A DNA stretch of 64,000 bases from JAGNXB01 sp964471595 (GTDB lineage: Bacteria > Bacteroidota > Bacteroidia > Chitinophagales > Saprospiraceae). Below the pieces are notes generated by a model. The model did no database searches. It worked only from the letters and a program-made list of their open reading frames with translations, and had not been told where the DNA came from. Of this stretch, positions 15,981 to 25,297 are shown one piece after another (the stretch's first letter is position 1; each line of letters begins with the position of its first letter). The stretch lies in assembly GCA_964471595.1 (NCBI GenBank), contig CAYYGN010000016.1, forward strand, positions 1-64,000. Direction: 5' to 3'. A program made the translations under genes and the position numbers.

Positions 15981-17396
15981 ATGCGCGCTTTCGGGCTTTT
16001 GATGCTCCTGTTGTCTGCCGTTGTGACGGTATTACCCGGGCAGACCGATGAGGATGCTTTTTTGTTGCGCAACATCCATACCGCGGCCCTGACGGAAGGG
16101 AAAGCCTATTCCTGGCTGCACCATCTGTCCGAGGAGATCGGCGGACGTCTGGCCGGGTCACCGGAGGCGGAGGCTTCGGTACACTATACTTATGCACAGC
16201 TCGAAGATTTGGGCCTCGACCGGGTATGGCTGCAACCCTGCACGGTCCCGTATTGGGAAAGGGGTGCGCCGGAGGTGGTGCGTGTACTGGCCGGCGAAGG
16301 ACAACAGGAGCGGCTTTTGAAGGCGCTTGCCCTCGGCAACTCAGGGGCTTCCGGACCGGATGGTGTTTCCGGCCGGGTCATTGAAGTCCGTTCCTTGGAG
16401 GAGGTGGACTATCTGGCCGAAAAGGTGGAGGGGGCCATCGTGTTTTTCAATCGTCCCATGGATCCGGGCGAATATCACACGTTCCACGCCTATGGGAAAG
16501 CGGTTGACCAGCGGGTGTACGGGCCCGCCAAGGCCGCCCAATACGGGGCCAAAGGCGCCATCGTAAGATCCATGACCACCAGGGTGGATCCCCACCCGCA
16601 TACCGGGGTCACCCTGTTTCCGGAAACGGTGGATCCCATTCCGGCCGTAGCCATCAGTACCGCTGATGCCGATTGGCTCAGTGCCCAATTGAAATCCGGA
16701 CAGAACCGGGAGATATTCCTGTACACAGACTGCCGCCTCCACGGCCGCGTGCCGAGCTACAATGTCATCGGCGAAATCCGGGGAAGTGATTTTCCCGACG
16801 AGGTGATTTTGGTCGGGGGCCATCTCGACAGTTGGGACGTTGGCGGGGGTGCCCATGATGACGGCGCCGGTTGTGTCCAGGCCATGGATGTCCTCCATCT
16901 TTTGAAAACTGTAGGATACCGACCGCGCAGGACCATCCGCTGTGTATTGTTCATGAACGAGGAGAACGGGTTGGGTGGGGGATTGGCCTATGCTGATTCT
17001 GCCCGAGCTTCGGGCACTTTCCACCTGGCCGCCATTGAATCCGATGCCGGCGGGTTTTCACCCCGGGCATTTTCCTTTGAAGCAGACCCTGAAGTATTTA
17101 CCGACTATATGAAAGCCGTCCATCAATGGTCGCCCTTGCTGGAGCCCTATGGCATTCAGTTGCAAACCGGTGGTTCTGGGGCGGACATAAGTCCGCTAAA
17201 GTTCCAGAAAGGCCTGCTGGCCGGGCTCCGTCCGGATTCCCAACGTTATTTCGACTATCACCACACCGCCATTGACCGGATCGACGCGGTTCATCCCCGC
17301 GAACTGGCCTTGGGGGCTGCCGCCCTGACATCCCTGGTGGTGCTTATTGACAAATACGGCCTGAGAGCGGAGCCGACATCTTCCGGCAGCCGATGA
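15981..17396 (+). CDS. Secreted M28-family zinc peptidase
   Basis: 471 residues from 15981, where a signal peptide begins (MRAFGLLMLLLSAVVTVLPG). A protease-associated (PA) insert is followed by the M28 core. Candidate zinc ligands are His and Asp in GGHLDSWDVGGGAHDDGAG, the Glu pair in NEENG, Asp in ESDAGG and His in YHHTAIDRID. The family contains aminopeptidases and carboxypeptidase Q-like enzymes, so it probably trims peptides in the periplasm or outside the cell. Its stop codon overlaps the next gene's start (ATGA), so the two are likely co-translated. Confidence 0.9.
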   Translation: MRAFGLLMLLLSAVVTVLPGQTDEDAFLLRNIHTAALTEGKAYSWLHHLSEEIGGRLAGSPEAEASVHYTYAQLEDLGLDRVWLQPCTVPYWERGAPEVVRVLAGEGQQERLLKALALGNSGASGPDGVSGRVIEVRSLEEVDYLAEKVEGAIVFFNRPMDPGEYHTFHAYGKAVDQRVYGPAKAAQYGAKGAIVRSMTTRVDPHPHTGVTLFPETVDPIPAVAISTADADWLSAQLKSGQNREIFLYTDCRLHGRVPSYNVIGEIRGSDFPDEVILVGGHLDSWDVGGGAHDDGAGCVQAMDVLHLLKTVGYRPRRTIRCVLFMNEENGLGGGLAYADSARASGTFHLAAIESDAGGFSPRAFSFEADPEVFTDYMKAVHQWSPLLEPYGIQLQTGGSGADISPLKFQKGLLAGLRPDSQRYFDYHHTAIDRIDAVHPRELALGAAALTSLVVLIDKYGLRAEPTSSGSR

Positions 17397-18643
17397 TCGA
17401 ACTGTCCACACCCATGATGCCATTCCTCATGTCCTTAAGAACATTGCGTCGTTATTTGGCCATTGCCCTGCTAGGGTTGGCCGGTCATTCCCTTTCAGCC
17501 CAGGAACCTTTTCCCCCTCCCCTGCCTGTGGATACGGCCGGCATGAAGGGGCATCCACCCGCAGATCCGGCCACGGAGGACGACGATCCATTCTATTGGG
17601 CCGGTGACGGTACGGCCATCAGCGGGGTGTATGAGGTGGTCATCGGCGTGCGCGATCTGGATCAGGCATTGCGGTATTTTGGAGACCTCGGATTCCGTTT
17701 GGTTCAGACGGGATATCTGTCGCCTCTGGCGGCGCAGGCTTTGTACGGCCATCCCTCCGGTGTGAGATCTTACCGGTTGCAAAACGGAAATATCGACAGT
17801 CACGGCATGATCCGGCTGTTGCACTGGGAAAAACCCCTGGGGGATGGCGTCGGTTATGGCAGGCCAGGCACCATAGGTTCCAGGGTCATGGCCATGCTGA
17901 CCACGGATATTTACCGGCTTCATGACATTTACCACGATGCCCGGATGGCGGGAGAACCCTGGCTGGTCAGTGAACCGGTCAGGCAATCCCTGACCGGGGA
18001 TGACAGCCCACGGGGATTTTTTGAAAGACCGGTAGGTACCCGGGAGATGGCGGTTTATGGACCCCAATGGAACCATCTCTTTTTTCAACGCTATGGCTAT
18101 ACGGTGCCGGGCTACGGGAATGTCCATCTCAATACCCGGCTCAGGACCAGCGAAATCACCCACCACGATTTTTTTGTCCGGGTGGACAGTATGGCCCAAC
18201 TGGCCTATCTGGAGAAAGTACTCGGCTTGCAGGCGGATGGCGCGCCGTCACTGAATGGTGACTGGATGCCGGGACCCCGGTCCCTGTATTTCCTCCAGCC
18301 CGGTGAATCCTATTGGTTTCAGAGCTTCCAATCCCCCAACAATGTGGCTGGCAAACTCCGGTTTTTTGTGCCTGTCCAGCCCCGGGCAGACCGGTCTGCC
18401 CCTCAGCGGCCGGGACATACGGGGGTAACGGCTCATACCTTCTACACTCCCTACCTGGACCGGATGTGGAATGACATCGTCCAGGCACAACTCCGTCCCA
18501 CGCCGGTGGCTGCCAATGAATTTGGTGAGCGGTGTTTCGTCTTTCGCGGCCCCGAAGGCGCGACATGGCAGATCATTGAAAGACTGAAAGCGCCTTTCAA
18601 CGAACCCATTTTCTTCTACAATATCCAGATGCTCGATGAATAG
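17393..18643 (+). CDS. Secreted VOC-fold (glyoxalase-like) protein
   Basis: 416 residues. The start at 17393 overlaps the peptidase stop by 4 bases. Starts at 17414 or 17429 would give a more standard signal peptide (MSLRTLRRYLAIALLGLAGH, cut near SAQ). Two vicinal-oxygen-chelate-like modules are visible: YEVVIGVRDLDQALRYFGDL at about residue 80 and HDFFVRVDSMAQLAYLEKVL at about residue 260. The usual metal His/Glu set is not clear. Most VOC proteins are cytosolic enzymes, so a secreted double-VOC protein coupled to a peptidase is uncommon. Function unknown. Confidence 0.75.
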   Translation: MIELSTPMMPFLMSLRTLRRYLAIALLGLAGHSLSAQEPFPPPLPVDTAGMKGHPPADPATEDDDPFYWAGDGTAISGVYEVVIGVRDLDQALRYFGDLGFRLVQTGYLSPLAAQALYGHPSGVRSYRLQNGNIDSHGMIRLLHWEKPLGDGVGYGRPGTIGSRVMAMLTTDIYRLHDIYHDARMAGEPWLVSEPVRQSLTGDDSPRGFFERPVGTREMAVYGPQWNHLFFQRYGYTVPGYGNVHLNTRLRTSEITHHDFFVRVDSMAQLAYLEKVLGLQADGAPSLNGDWMPGPRSLYFLQPGESYWFQSFQSPNNVAGKLRFFVPVQPRADRSAPQRPGHTGVTAHTFYTPYLDRMWNDIVQAQLRPTPVAANEFGERCFVFRGPEGATWQIIERLKAPFNEPIFFYNIQMLDE

Positions 18644-18672
18644 CCGTCCTATGCCCGGCCATCCGGATGCTG

Positions 18673-18680
18673 TATTTTTG
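18673..18680 (+). promoter_or_regulatory. -7 promoter box for the AlkB-like gene (TATTTTTG)
   Basis: TATTTTTG fits TAnnTTTG and ends 8 bases before the ATG at 18689. The transcript would have almost no leader unless translation starts at the second ATG, 18698. Confidence 0.4.
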
Positions 18681-18688
18681 GCAGCAGG

Positions 18689-19780
18689 ATGTTGACCATG
18701 CCTGCCGGCTTACTGCTTTCAAGACGATCCCTGCGGTACCTTCCCGTTTACCTGGTACCGGGAGTTGTCTTTTTCTCCCTGAACGCCACCGGGGCGTGGA
18801 CCTTTACAGCGGTGGTCGTTTTGTTCGGGATCATCCCTTTGGCAGAATGCTTCACCCGTGGGAGTACCCATAATTTGACGGCCGAAGAGGAGTTGGAAAT
18901 ACTTGGTGATCCTTCCTTTGACAGGATTCTCTACAGTCTGGTACCATTACAGGCGGGCTTGGTCTTGTTTTTTCTCTACCGCATGAGTGAAGAGGGGTTG
19001 CCTTTGACGGATCGGATCGGGATGATTACCGCCATGGGCATGGCATGCGGTGTATTGGGCATCAATGCCGCGCACGAATTGGGTCATCGCTCTTCGTTGT
19101 TCGAGCGTACCCTGAGCCGGTTCCTTCTGTTGACGACCCTGTACATGCATTTCTATATCGAGCACAATCGCGGTCATCACAAAAATGTGTCAACCGATCT
19201 GGACCCGGCTTCCAGCCGGTACGGGGAATCGGTGTATGCCTTTTTTCTGCGGTCCGTATTCGGCGGGTGGATTTCTGCCTGGCATTTGGAGGCGGAACGG
19301 CTGCGGCGGCTACAGCGGCCGGTATGGGGACCTGAAAATGAAATGGTGTGGTTTCAGATCATCCAGGCGGGATTGGTGGGGCTCATTTTCTTTTTTGGAG
19401 GTGAAACGGCTGTGCTGTCTTTTTTGGCCGCCGCCCTGATCGGTATTCTGCTGCTGGAGACCGTCAATTACATTGAGCATTATGGACTGCGACGGCGACG
19501 GAATGGCCAACGCTACGAGAGAACACTGCCCGCCCATTCATGGAACTCCAACCATCCCCTGGGTAGAGCCGTACTGCTGGAATTGTCACGGCATTCCGAC
19601 CATCATTACCAGGCATCCAGGAAATATCCCGTGCTCCGGCATTTTGACGAGAGTCCTCAAATGCCGACCGGTTACCCCGGTATGATGCTCCTGTCCCTTT
19701 TCCCTCCACTTTGGTTTCTGATCATGCACCGGGAGATCAAACGTTACCGGCAAACCCAAGAGGGCGCAGCCCTGGCCTGA
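18689..19780 (+). CDS. AlkB-like membrane non-haem di-iron alkane 1-monooxygenase
   Basis: 363 residues with about six transmembrane helices. All the histidine boxes of the AlkB branch of membrane fatty-acid desaturase/hydroxylase proteins are present: HELGH (from His129), HNRGHHK, NYIEHYG and LSRHSDHHYQASRKY. AlkB uses rubredoxin-delivered electrons and O2 to hydroxylate n-alkanes at the terminal carbon. No rubredoxin or rubredoxin reductase gene is adjacent. The LSRHSDHH box fits the alkane hydroxylase consensus (LQRHSDHHA) well. The natural substrate could also be a fatty acyl chain or terpenoid. Confidence 0.85.
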   Translation: MLTMPAGLLLSRRSLRYLPVYLVPGVVFFSLNATGAWTFTAVVVLFGIIPLAECFTRGSTHNLTAEEELEILGDPSFDRILYSLVPLQAGLVLFFLYRMSEEGLPLTDRIGMITAMGMACGVLGINAAHELGHRSSLFERTLSRFLLLTTLYMHFYIEHNRGHHKNVSTDLDPASSRYGESVYAFFLRSVFGGWISAWHLEAERLRRLQRPVWGPENEMVWFQIIQAGLVGLIFFFGGETAVLSFLAAALIGILLLETVNYIEHYGLRRRRNGQRYERTLPAHSWNSNHPLGRAVLLELSRHSDHHYQASRKYPVLRHFDESPQMPTGYPGMMLLSLFPPLWFLIMHREIKRYRQTQEGAALA

Positions 19781-19829
19781 TACGATCCCGGGTGCGTGGC
19801 CTTTATAAACCCGTTCATCCCATCGGAAA

Positions 19830-21437
19830 GTGAATACGGAATATGATTTTGTCATCATCGGCAGCGGTTTCGGAGGATCCGTATCCGCTTTGCGCCTGGC
19901 CGAAAAAGGATACCGGGTGCTGGTCCTGGAAAAAGGGCGTTGGTTTTCGCAGCCCCGGGATTTTCCAACTACCAATTGGAATCTGCCCAAATGGCTTTGG
20001 CTGCCCCGTTTGGGATTGCGGGGATTTTTCCGCATTGGCATTTTCAGGCATGTCACGGTATTGAGTGGGGTCGGAGTGGGTGGAGGATCCCTGGTATACG
20101 CCAATACTTTGCCGGAGCCCAAACCGGATTTTTACAGCAGTGGGGAATGGGGGCGCCTCGACGATTGGGAAACAGCGTTGAAGCCCTTCTATGCCCTGGC
20201 CCGGCAAATGCTCGGGGCCACGCCTCATCCCTACATGAGTCACAGTGACCGGGTCATCAAGTCGCTGGCCGAAGAGCTGGGCCTCGGCCAAAATTTTGAA
20301 AAGCCCGATGTAGCCGTTTATTTCGGCAAGCCGGGTGAAACCGTTTCCGACCCTTATTTGAAGGGTGAGGGCCCGGACAGAACAGGATGTGTGCTTTGCG
20401 GAGGATGCATGCTGGGTTGCCGGTATAATGCCAAGAACACCCTCGACAAAAACTACCTGTATCTGGCGCTGAAACGGGGTGTGGAGATACGGGCGGAAAA
20501 GAACGTATTTGATGTACAACCATTGGATCCTGCCGGGGAAACCGGATACCGCATACATTTCAGAAATTCACTACGATGGTTTTCCCGCCCGGAAACCACC
20601 ACTGCCCGCCAGGTCATTTTTGCCGGAGGCGTCATGGGCACCCTGCCTTTGATGTTGCGGCTGAAAAAGTCCTCCCTGTCGCGATTGTCCGATACATTGG
20701 GGAAAGGGGTCCGAACCAATTCCGAAAGTCTGATCGGGGTAACTTCCTTTGACCGCAAGGCCTCTTTTTCAGAGGGGATCGCCATAGGCTCCATGCTCTC
20801 TCTGGACGATCGCAGGCATCTGGAACCAGTCAAATATCCGCCCGGCGCGGGAATCTGGAGGCTTTTCATGGCGCCAATGGTGCAGGGGCACTCCTTCATA
20901 CTACGCCTGTGGCGGATGTGTGCTGATTTTTTCCTGCACCCGCTGGAAAACCTGCGCACTTATCTGGTCAATGATTGGAGTCGCCGTACCCAGATCCTGC
21001 TTTACATGGAGAGTATTGACACCACCCTGGAGCTGGCCCTTTCCCGGTTTCGTTTTCTGCAATCCCGTCTTTCCGGCGGACCACCACCAACGGCATTCAA
21101 TCCGATGGCCCAGTCAATCGCCAGACGCGTGGCACGGATCATCGGTGGCAAACCAATGGTGATGGCCAGCGAATCTCTTTTGGGCATTCCGACCACCGCC
21201 CATATCCTGGGGGGAGCCTGCATGGGAAAAGACCGGGACTCCGGCGTTATCGATACCCGTCACCGCGTTTTCGGATATGAAGGCATGTGGGTCATCGACG
21301 GATCGGCCATTTCAGCCAATCCGGGAGTCAATCCCAGTCTGACTATTACGGCCATGGCCGAAAGAGCCATGCATTTCATTCCCGAACGCGAATCAGGGTC
21401 TTTCAGGATTGAGGGACCTCCTCAAACCGGGCCGTAA
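19830..21437 (+). CDS. GMC-family FAD oxidoreductase (cholesterol-oxidase-like)
   Basis: 535 residues, with a GTG start at 19830. The FAD-binding GSGFGGSVSALRLAEKG is at the N-terminus, and the C-terminal GMC signature includes HILGGACMGKD and WVIDGSAISANPGVNPSLT. Between them, CVLCGGCMLGC (Cys187, 190, 193, 197) is a ferredoxin-like four-cysteine motif followed by AKNTLDKNYL. The branch includes bacterial cholesterol oxidase-like proteins acting on alcohols or sterols. Position 49 bases after the AlkB-like gene suggests it could oxidise the alcohol that enzyme makes; this is inference. Its 3' end overlaps the convergent tnaA by 35 bases. Confidence 0.85.
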   Translation: MNTEYDFVIIGSGFGGSVSALRLAEKGYRVLVLEKGRWFSQPRDFPTTNWNLPKWLWLPRLGLRGFFRIGIFRHVTVLSGVGVGGGSLVYANTLPEPKPDFYSSGEWGRLDDWETALKPFYALARQMLGATPHPYMSHSDRVIKSLAEELGLGQNFEKPDVAVYFGKPGETVSDPYLKGEGPDRTGCVLCGGCMLGCRYNAKNTLDKNYLYLALKRGVEIRAEKNVFDVQPLDPAGETGYRIHFRNSLRWFSRPETTTARQVIFAGGVMGTLPLMLRLKKSSLSRLSDTLGKGVRTNSESLIGVTSFDRKASFSEGIAIGSMLSLDDRRHLEPVKYPPGAGIWRLFMAPMVQGHSFILRLWRMCADFFLHPLENLRTYLVNDWSRRTQILLYMESIDTTLELALSRFRFLQSRLSGGPPPTAFNPMAQSIARRVARIIGGKPMVMASESLLGIPTTAHILGGACMGKDRDSGVIDTRHRVFGYEGMWVIDGSAISANPGVNPSLTITAMAERAMHFIPERESGSFRIEGPPQTGP

Positions 21438-22788
21438 AATGACGCAGGAAGGGTGGTTCCCAATCGATCCTGAGGCCTTTGACTTTGTCGCGCCGGTTGA
21501 GGACACCTCCAAATGTCTCGATGACGTAATCCATGTGGCTCTGGGTGTACACGCGGCGGGGGATGGCCAATCTGACCAGCTCGCGGGTAGCCGGTACCAG
21601 GTTTCCGTCCTGACCATACCTCCCGAACATGACGGATCCGATTTCACAACAGCGGATCCCGCCAAGGCGATAGAGTTCACAAACCAGGGCTTGTCCGGGA
21701 TACCGATGCGCGGGAAGGTGCGGGTACAATGCCCCGGCATCGATATATACGGCATGACCACCGGCCGGCTGGATCATGGGTATTCCCATGTCGATGAGTT
21801 TCTCCTCCAGGTATGCGGTACTGTGTATCCTGTAGTGGAGGTAATCATGGTGGAAAACCTCTTCAAGTCCCTGGGCCATCGCCTCCATATCCCGTCCGGA
21901 AAGCCCTCCGTAAGTGGAATAACCTTCCGTGATGATCAGTACCGTGCGGCATTGCAGAGCGAGTTCGAGATCTTTGAGGGCCAGGAATCCACCCATATTG
22001 ACCAATGCATCTTTTTTGGCGCTCATGATACAACCGTCGGCCAAGCGAAACATCTCTTGTGCAATTTCCCGGCAGGTCATGGCTGACATTCCTGGTTCGC
22101 GCTGGTGGATGAACCATGCATTTTCGGCTATACGGCAGGCATCGAGAATGAAACGAACGCCATAACGCCGGCAAATGGCAGCCACTTCCCTGGCGTTGGC
22201 CATACTGACAGGCTGCCCGCCTCCGCTGTTGTTAGTGACAGTCAGGATGACGGCGGCGACATTTTCCGGGCCCGATTCCCGGATCCCGGCCTCCAGACGC
22301 TCTGTATCCAGATTGCCCTTGAAGGGATACCAATGGCCGGCATCCCTGCTTTCGGGAGCAGGAAGATCAATGCCCGTGGCCCCGGAGTATTCAATATTGG
22401 CACGCGTGGTGTCGAAAAGGGTGTTGGAAAAAAAGATTCTGCCCTGGCCACCGATGCGGGTGTACAACAAGTGTTCCGCAGCCCGACCCTGGTGCGTGGG
22501 CAATACATACGGGCATCCGGTGAGGTCCTGGATGACCTTCTCGAGTCGCAGCCAGCTTGTCGCTCCGGCATAGCTTTCGTCACCCCTCATGATGGCTGCC
22601 CATTGTTCCGCGCTCATGGCCGATGTACCGCTATCCGTGAGGAGGTCGATCAGGACATCTTCCGAATGCAGGAGGAAAGGGTTGAAGTGGGCTTCCTGCA
22701 GCCGGATTTCGCGTTCTTCCGGCGAAGTCATCCTGATGGGCTCGACCACCTTGATCCGGAAGGGTTCTATGACCGTATGGTGCTGCAT
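21403..22788 (-). CDS. tnaA: Beta-eliminating lyase, probably tryptophanase
   Basis: 461 residues, full length, fold type I PLP enzyme. The PLP-binding lysine is K259 in MSAKKDALVNMGG. Tryptophanase and tyrosine phenol-lyase are close relatives. The substrate-reading positions favour tryptophanase: Ile383 in CEIGS, where tyrosine phenol-lyase has Arg381, and His450 in LRHFTARF, where tyrosine phenol-lyase has Phe448. The N-terminal part (LTDSGTSAMSAEQWA) is more like tyrosine phenol-lyase, so assignment is probable, not certain. Products would be indole, pyruvate and ammonia. The start shares one base with the hppD stop (TGATG), indicating one operon with hppD and hmgA. Confidence 0.85.
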   Translation of the reverse strand: MQHHTVIEPFRIKVVEPIRMTSPEEREIRLQEAHFNPFLLHSEDVLIDLLTDSGTSAMSAEQWAAIMRGDESYAGATSWLRLEKVIQDLTGCPYVLPTHQGRAAEHLLYTRIGGQGRIFFSNTLFDTTRANIEYSGATGIDLPAPESRDAGHWYPFKGNLDTERLEAGIRESGPENVAAVILTVTNNSGGGQPVSMANAREVAAICRRYGVRFILDACRIAENAWFIHQREPGMSAMTCREIAQEMFRLADGCIMSAKKDALVNMGGFLALKDLELALQCRTVLIITEGYSTYGGLSGRDMEAMAQGLEEVFHHDYLHYRIHSTAYLEEKLIDMGIPMIQPAGGHAVYIDAGALYPHLPAHRYPGQALVCELYRLGGIRCCEIGSVMFGRYGQDGNLVPATRELVRLAIPRRVYTQSHMDYVIETFGGVLNRRDKVKGLRIDWEPPFLRHFTARFEEVPQS

Positions 22789-23939
22789 CAGAGTGTGCCT
22801 CTCCGGCGTTGTTCGTCTTCAATGGATTCAAAAAGCGCTTTGAAATTTCCTTTGCCAAAACTGCGGGCGCCTTTGCGCTGGATGATTTCAAAAAAAAGCG
22901 TCGGCCGGTCCTCCACCGGTTTGGTGAAAATCTGGAGCAGGTAGCCTTCCTCATCGCGATCGACCATGATCCCCAAATCCTTCAACCGGCGCACATCCTC
23001 GTCGATGTTCCCGACGCGATCCAGGACGGTATCGTAATAGGACCCCGGAACGTGAAGGAATTCGACGCCCCGCCGGCGCATTTCCGACACGGTGTGGATG
23101 ATGTCTTTCGTTGCCACCGCAATATGTTGGCATCCCGGCCCTTCGTAAAATTCGATATATTCCTCGATCTGGGACTTTTTCTTTCCTTCCGCCGGCTCAT
23201 TGATGGGAAACTTGATCCGTCCGTTGCCATTGGTCATCACCTTGGACATCAAAGCGGAATAGGCTGTGGATATGTCTTTGTCGTCAAAGGAGATCAGATT
23301 GGCAAAACCCATGACTTCGGCATAAAAACGCGCCCATGTGTTCATTTGCCCCCAATCCACATTGCCCACCATATGATCGATGTATTCCAGACCCATCGGT
23401 TCGGGTTGGTAATCGGACGACCAGGCTTCGTACCCGGGCAGGAAGGGTCCCCCGTATTGGCTTCGTTCCACAAACACATGGACCGTATCCCCATACGTGT
23501 GGATACCCGAGCGAACGACCTGCCCGTATTCATCCCTTTCGACGACCGGGGTGAAGTAAGGCCTGGCGCCCCGGCGGGTGGTGGCCTCGAAGGCGGCGGT
23601 GGCATCTTCTACCCACAATGCGATCACCTTGACCCCGTCCCCGTGTGCGCGGATATGGTCATAAATGGGAGAGTCCGATTTCAGCGGAGTGGTCAAAACC
23701 AGCCGGATCTTGCCTTGCTGCAATACATAAGAAGCCCGGTCCCTTACACCGGTTTCCAGTCCTGCATAGGCGAGCGACTGGAATCCGAAAGCCGTTTTGT
23801 AATAATGGGCCGCCTGTTTGGCATTGCCCACATAGAGTTCGATATAATCGGTCCCGAGCAGAGGCAGGAAATCTTCTGCTTCGGAAAATATTTTTTCAAG
23901 CCCGTAGTCGTAGTCTTTGATTCCGGTCAGGGTTTTCAT
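22788..23939 (-). CDS. hppD: 4-hydroxyphenylpyruvate dioxygenase
   Basis: 383 residues from 23939 (MKTLTGIKDYDYGLEKIF). An upstream 16-codon extension is less likely. Two VOC-type halves are present. The Fe(II) ligands are His in YIDHMVGNVDWG, His in GPGCQHIAVATKDI and Glu in LFFEIIQRKGARSFGKGNFK, which is also the conserved C-terminal helix. It converts 4-hydroxyphenylpyruvate and O2 to homogentisate, step two of tyrosine breakdown. It lies between hmgA (61 bases upstream) and tnaA, with one-base overlap to tnaA. Confidence 0.95.
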   Translation of the reverse strand: MKTLTGIKDYDYGLEKIFSEAEDFLPLLGTDYIELYVGNAKQAAHYYKTAFGFQSLAYAGLETGVRDRASYVLQQGKIRLVLTTPLKSDSPIYDHIRAHGDGVKVIALWVEDATAAFEATTRRGARPYFTPVVERDEYGQVVRSGIHTYGDTVHVFVERSQYGGPFLPGYEAWSSDYQPEPMGLEYIDHMVGNVDWGQMNTWARFYAEVMGFANLISFDDKDISTAYSALMSKVMTNGNGRIKFPINEPAEGKKKSQIEEYIEFYEGPGCQHIAVATKDIIHTVSEMRRRGVEFLHVPGSYYDTVLDRVGNIDEDVRRLKDLGIMVDRDEEGYLLQIFTKPVEDRPTLFFEIIQRKGARSFGKGNFKALFESIEDEQRRRGTL

Positions 23940-24000
23940 GATGTTTAGTTTTTCGGGTATGGTGCTGTGCAGGTCAGTATCTGCCAATGTTGCCGGTTAT

Positions 24001-25176
24001 TCAGCCTATTGGTTCCAGGGCGCCCATCCAGGACTTGAAATAATCCTTTACCTCCAGGGACATGGCGGCCTCGGTAATCTGGACAGGACGGAACGGGTCA
24101 ATCATAACCGCCAATTCGGCCGTTTCCTTTTTGCCGATACTGCGTTCGATGGCTCCCGGATGCGGCCCGTGCGGGATCCCGGCCGGATGAAGGGTGAGTT
24201 GTCCTTTTGAGATGTTGTTCCTGCTCATGAAATCACCATCCACGTAATAGAGAATCTCGTCGCTGTCGATATTGCTGTGATGGTACGGGGCGGGAATGGC
24301 TTCGGGATGATAGTCGTACAGGCGGGGTACAAACGAGCAGATGACAAACTGATCGGCTTCAAAATGCTGATGGATGGGCGGTGGCATATGGATTCTGCCG
24401 GTGAGCGGTTCAAAATCGAAGATGGAAACGGCATATGGATAATGGCAGCCATCCCAACCCACTACATCGAAGGGGTGAGTGCCGTATGTATAAGGATAAA
24501 TCTTGTGCTGCTTCTTGATCATGACCCGGAAGTCTCCGGTTTCGTCATGGGTTTCCAATTGTCCCGGCAAGCGGAGATCGCGTTCGCAAAAAGGGGCGTG
24601 TTCAAGAAACTGACCGGATTGATTGCGGTAACGACCCGGAAAACGGACAGGACTGTAGGATTCAATGTAAAGAATCCTGTTGTCGTTACCGTTCCATGCC
24701 AATTGGTAGATGGTGCCTCTGGGGATGACCAGGTAATCGCCATAGGTGTAGGGAATGGAGCCGTACATGGTGTGCAAAATGCCGTCTCCCTTGTGGATGA
24801 AAAGGATTTCGTCGGCATCGGCGTTTTTGAAAAAGTAATCCGACATGGATGCGCCAGGGGCGGCCAGTCCGACCAGCAGGTCGGCATTGACGAAAAGCGG
24901 GGTGCGGCTGCGGATGTAATCCCTTTCGGCGGGCAGTTCGAATCCTCGAAAACTGAGGGCTTGCAGATTTTCCGGAATGGCAATGCGTGGTGCTATCGAC
25001 CAGGGAATCTCCTTTTCCTTGACAATGGTGGGGGGATGCAGATGATACACGAGGGCGGAAACGCCCGAAAAACCCTGGGTGCCTACTAGTTCTTCGTGAT
25101 AGAGTTGGCCATCAGGTTGTCTGAACTGGATATGGCGTTTGCGGGGAATGATCCCCATACGCTGATAAATGGGCAT
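24001..25176 (-). CDS. hmgA: Homogentisate 1,2-dioxygenase
   Basis: 391 residues. It has the cupin-type homogentisate dioxygenase core, with iron-binding residues in the segment from IHQHFEADQFVIC through HHSNIDSDEILYYVDG and a later His in HPAGIPHGPHPG. It opens the homogentisate ring to maleylacetoacetate. The downstream enzymes (maleylacetoacetate isomerase, fumarylacetoacetase) are not in the window, so they must be encoded elsewhere. First gene of the hmgA-hppD-tnaA operon; no TAnnTTTG box is visible upstream, but a hairpin lies at 25298-25368. Confidence 0.93.
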   Translation of the reverse strand: MPIYQRMGIIPRKRHIQFRQPDGQLYHEELVGTQGFSGVSALVYHLHPPTIVKEKEIPWSIAPRIAIPENLQALSFRGFELPAERDYIRSRTPLFVNADLLVGLAAPGASMSDYFFKNADADEILFIHKGDGILHTMYGSIPYTYGDYLVIPRGTIYQLAWNGNDNRILYIESYSPVRFPGRYRNQSGQFLEHAPFCERDLRLPGQLETHDETGDFRVMIKKQHKIYPYTYGTHPFDVVGWDGCHYPYAVSIFDFEPLTGRIHMPPPIHQHFEADQFVICSFVPRLYDYHPEAIPAPYHHSNIDSDEILYYVDGDFMSRNNISKGQLTLHPAGIPHGPHPGAIERSIGKKETAELAVMIDPFRPVQITEAAMSLEVKDYFKSWMGALEPIG

Positions 25177-25297
25177 GATATCCGGAGTGAATTCGACCGA
25201 TAAAATTCGGCATGACGACTCCGGTTACCGACTGATGCGGGTCAATACTTCCGATGATCCTGATCAGCCGACAGAAATGGATAAATGCAGGAAATGC

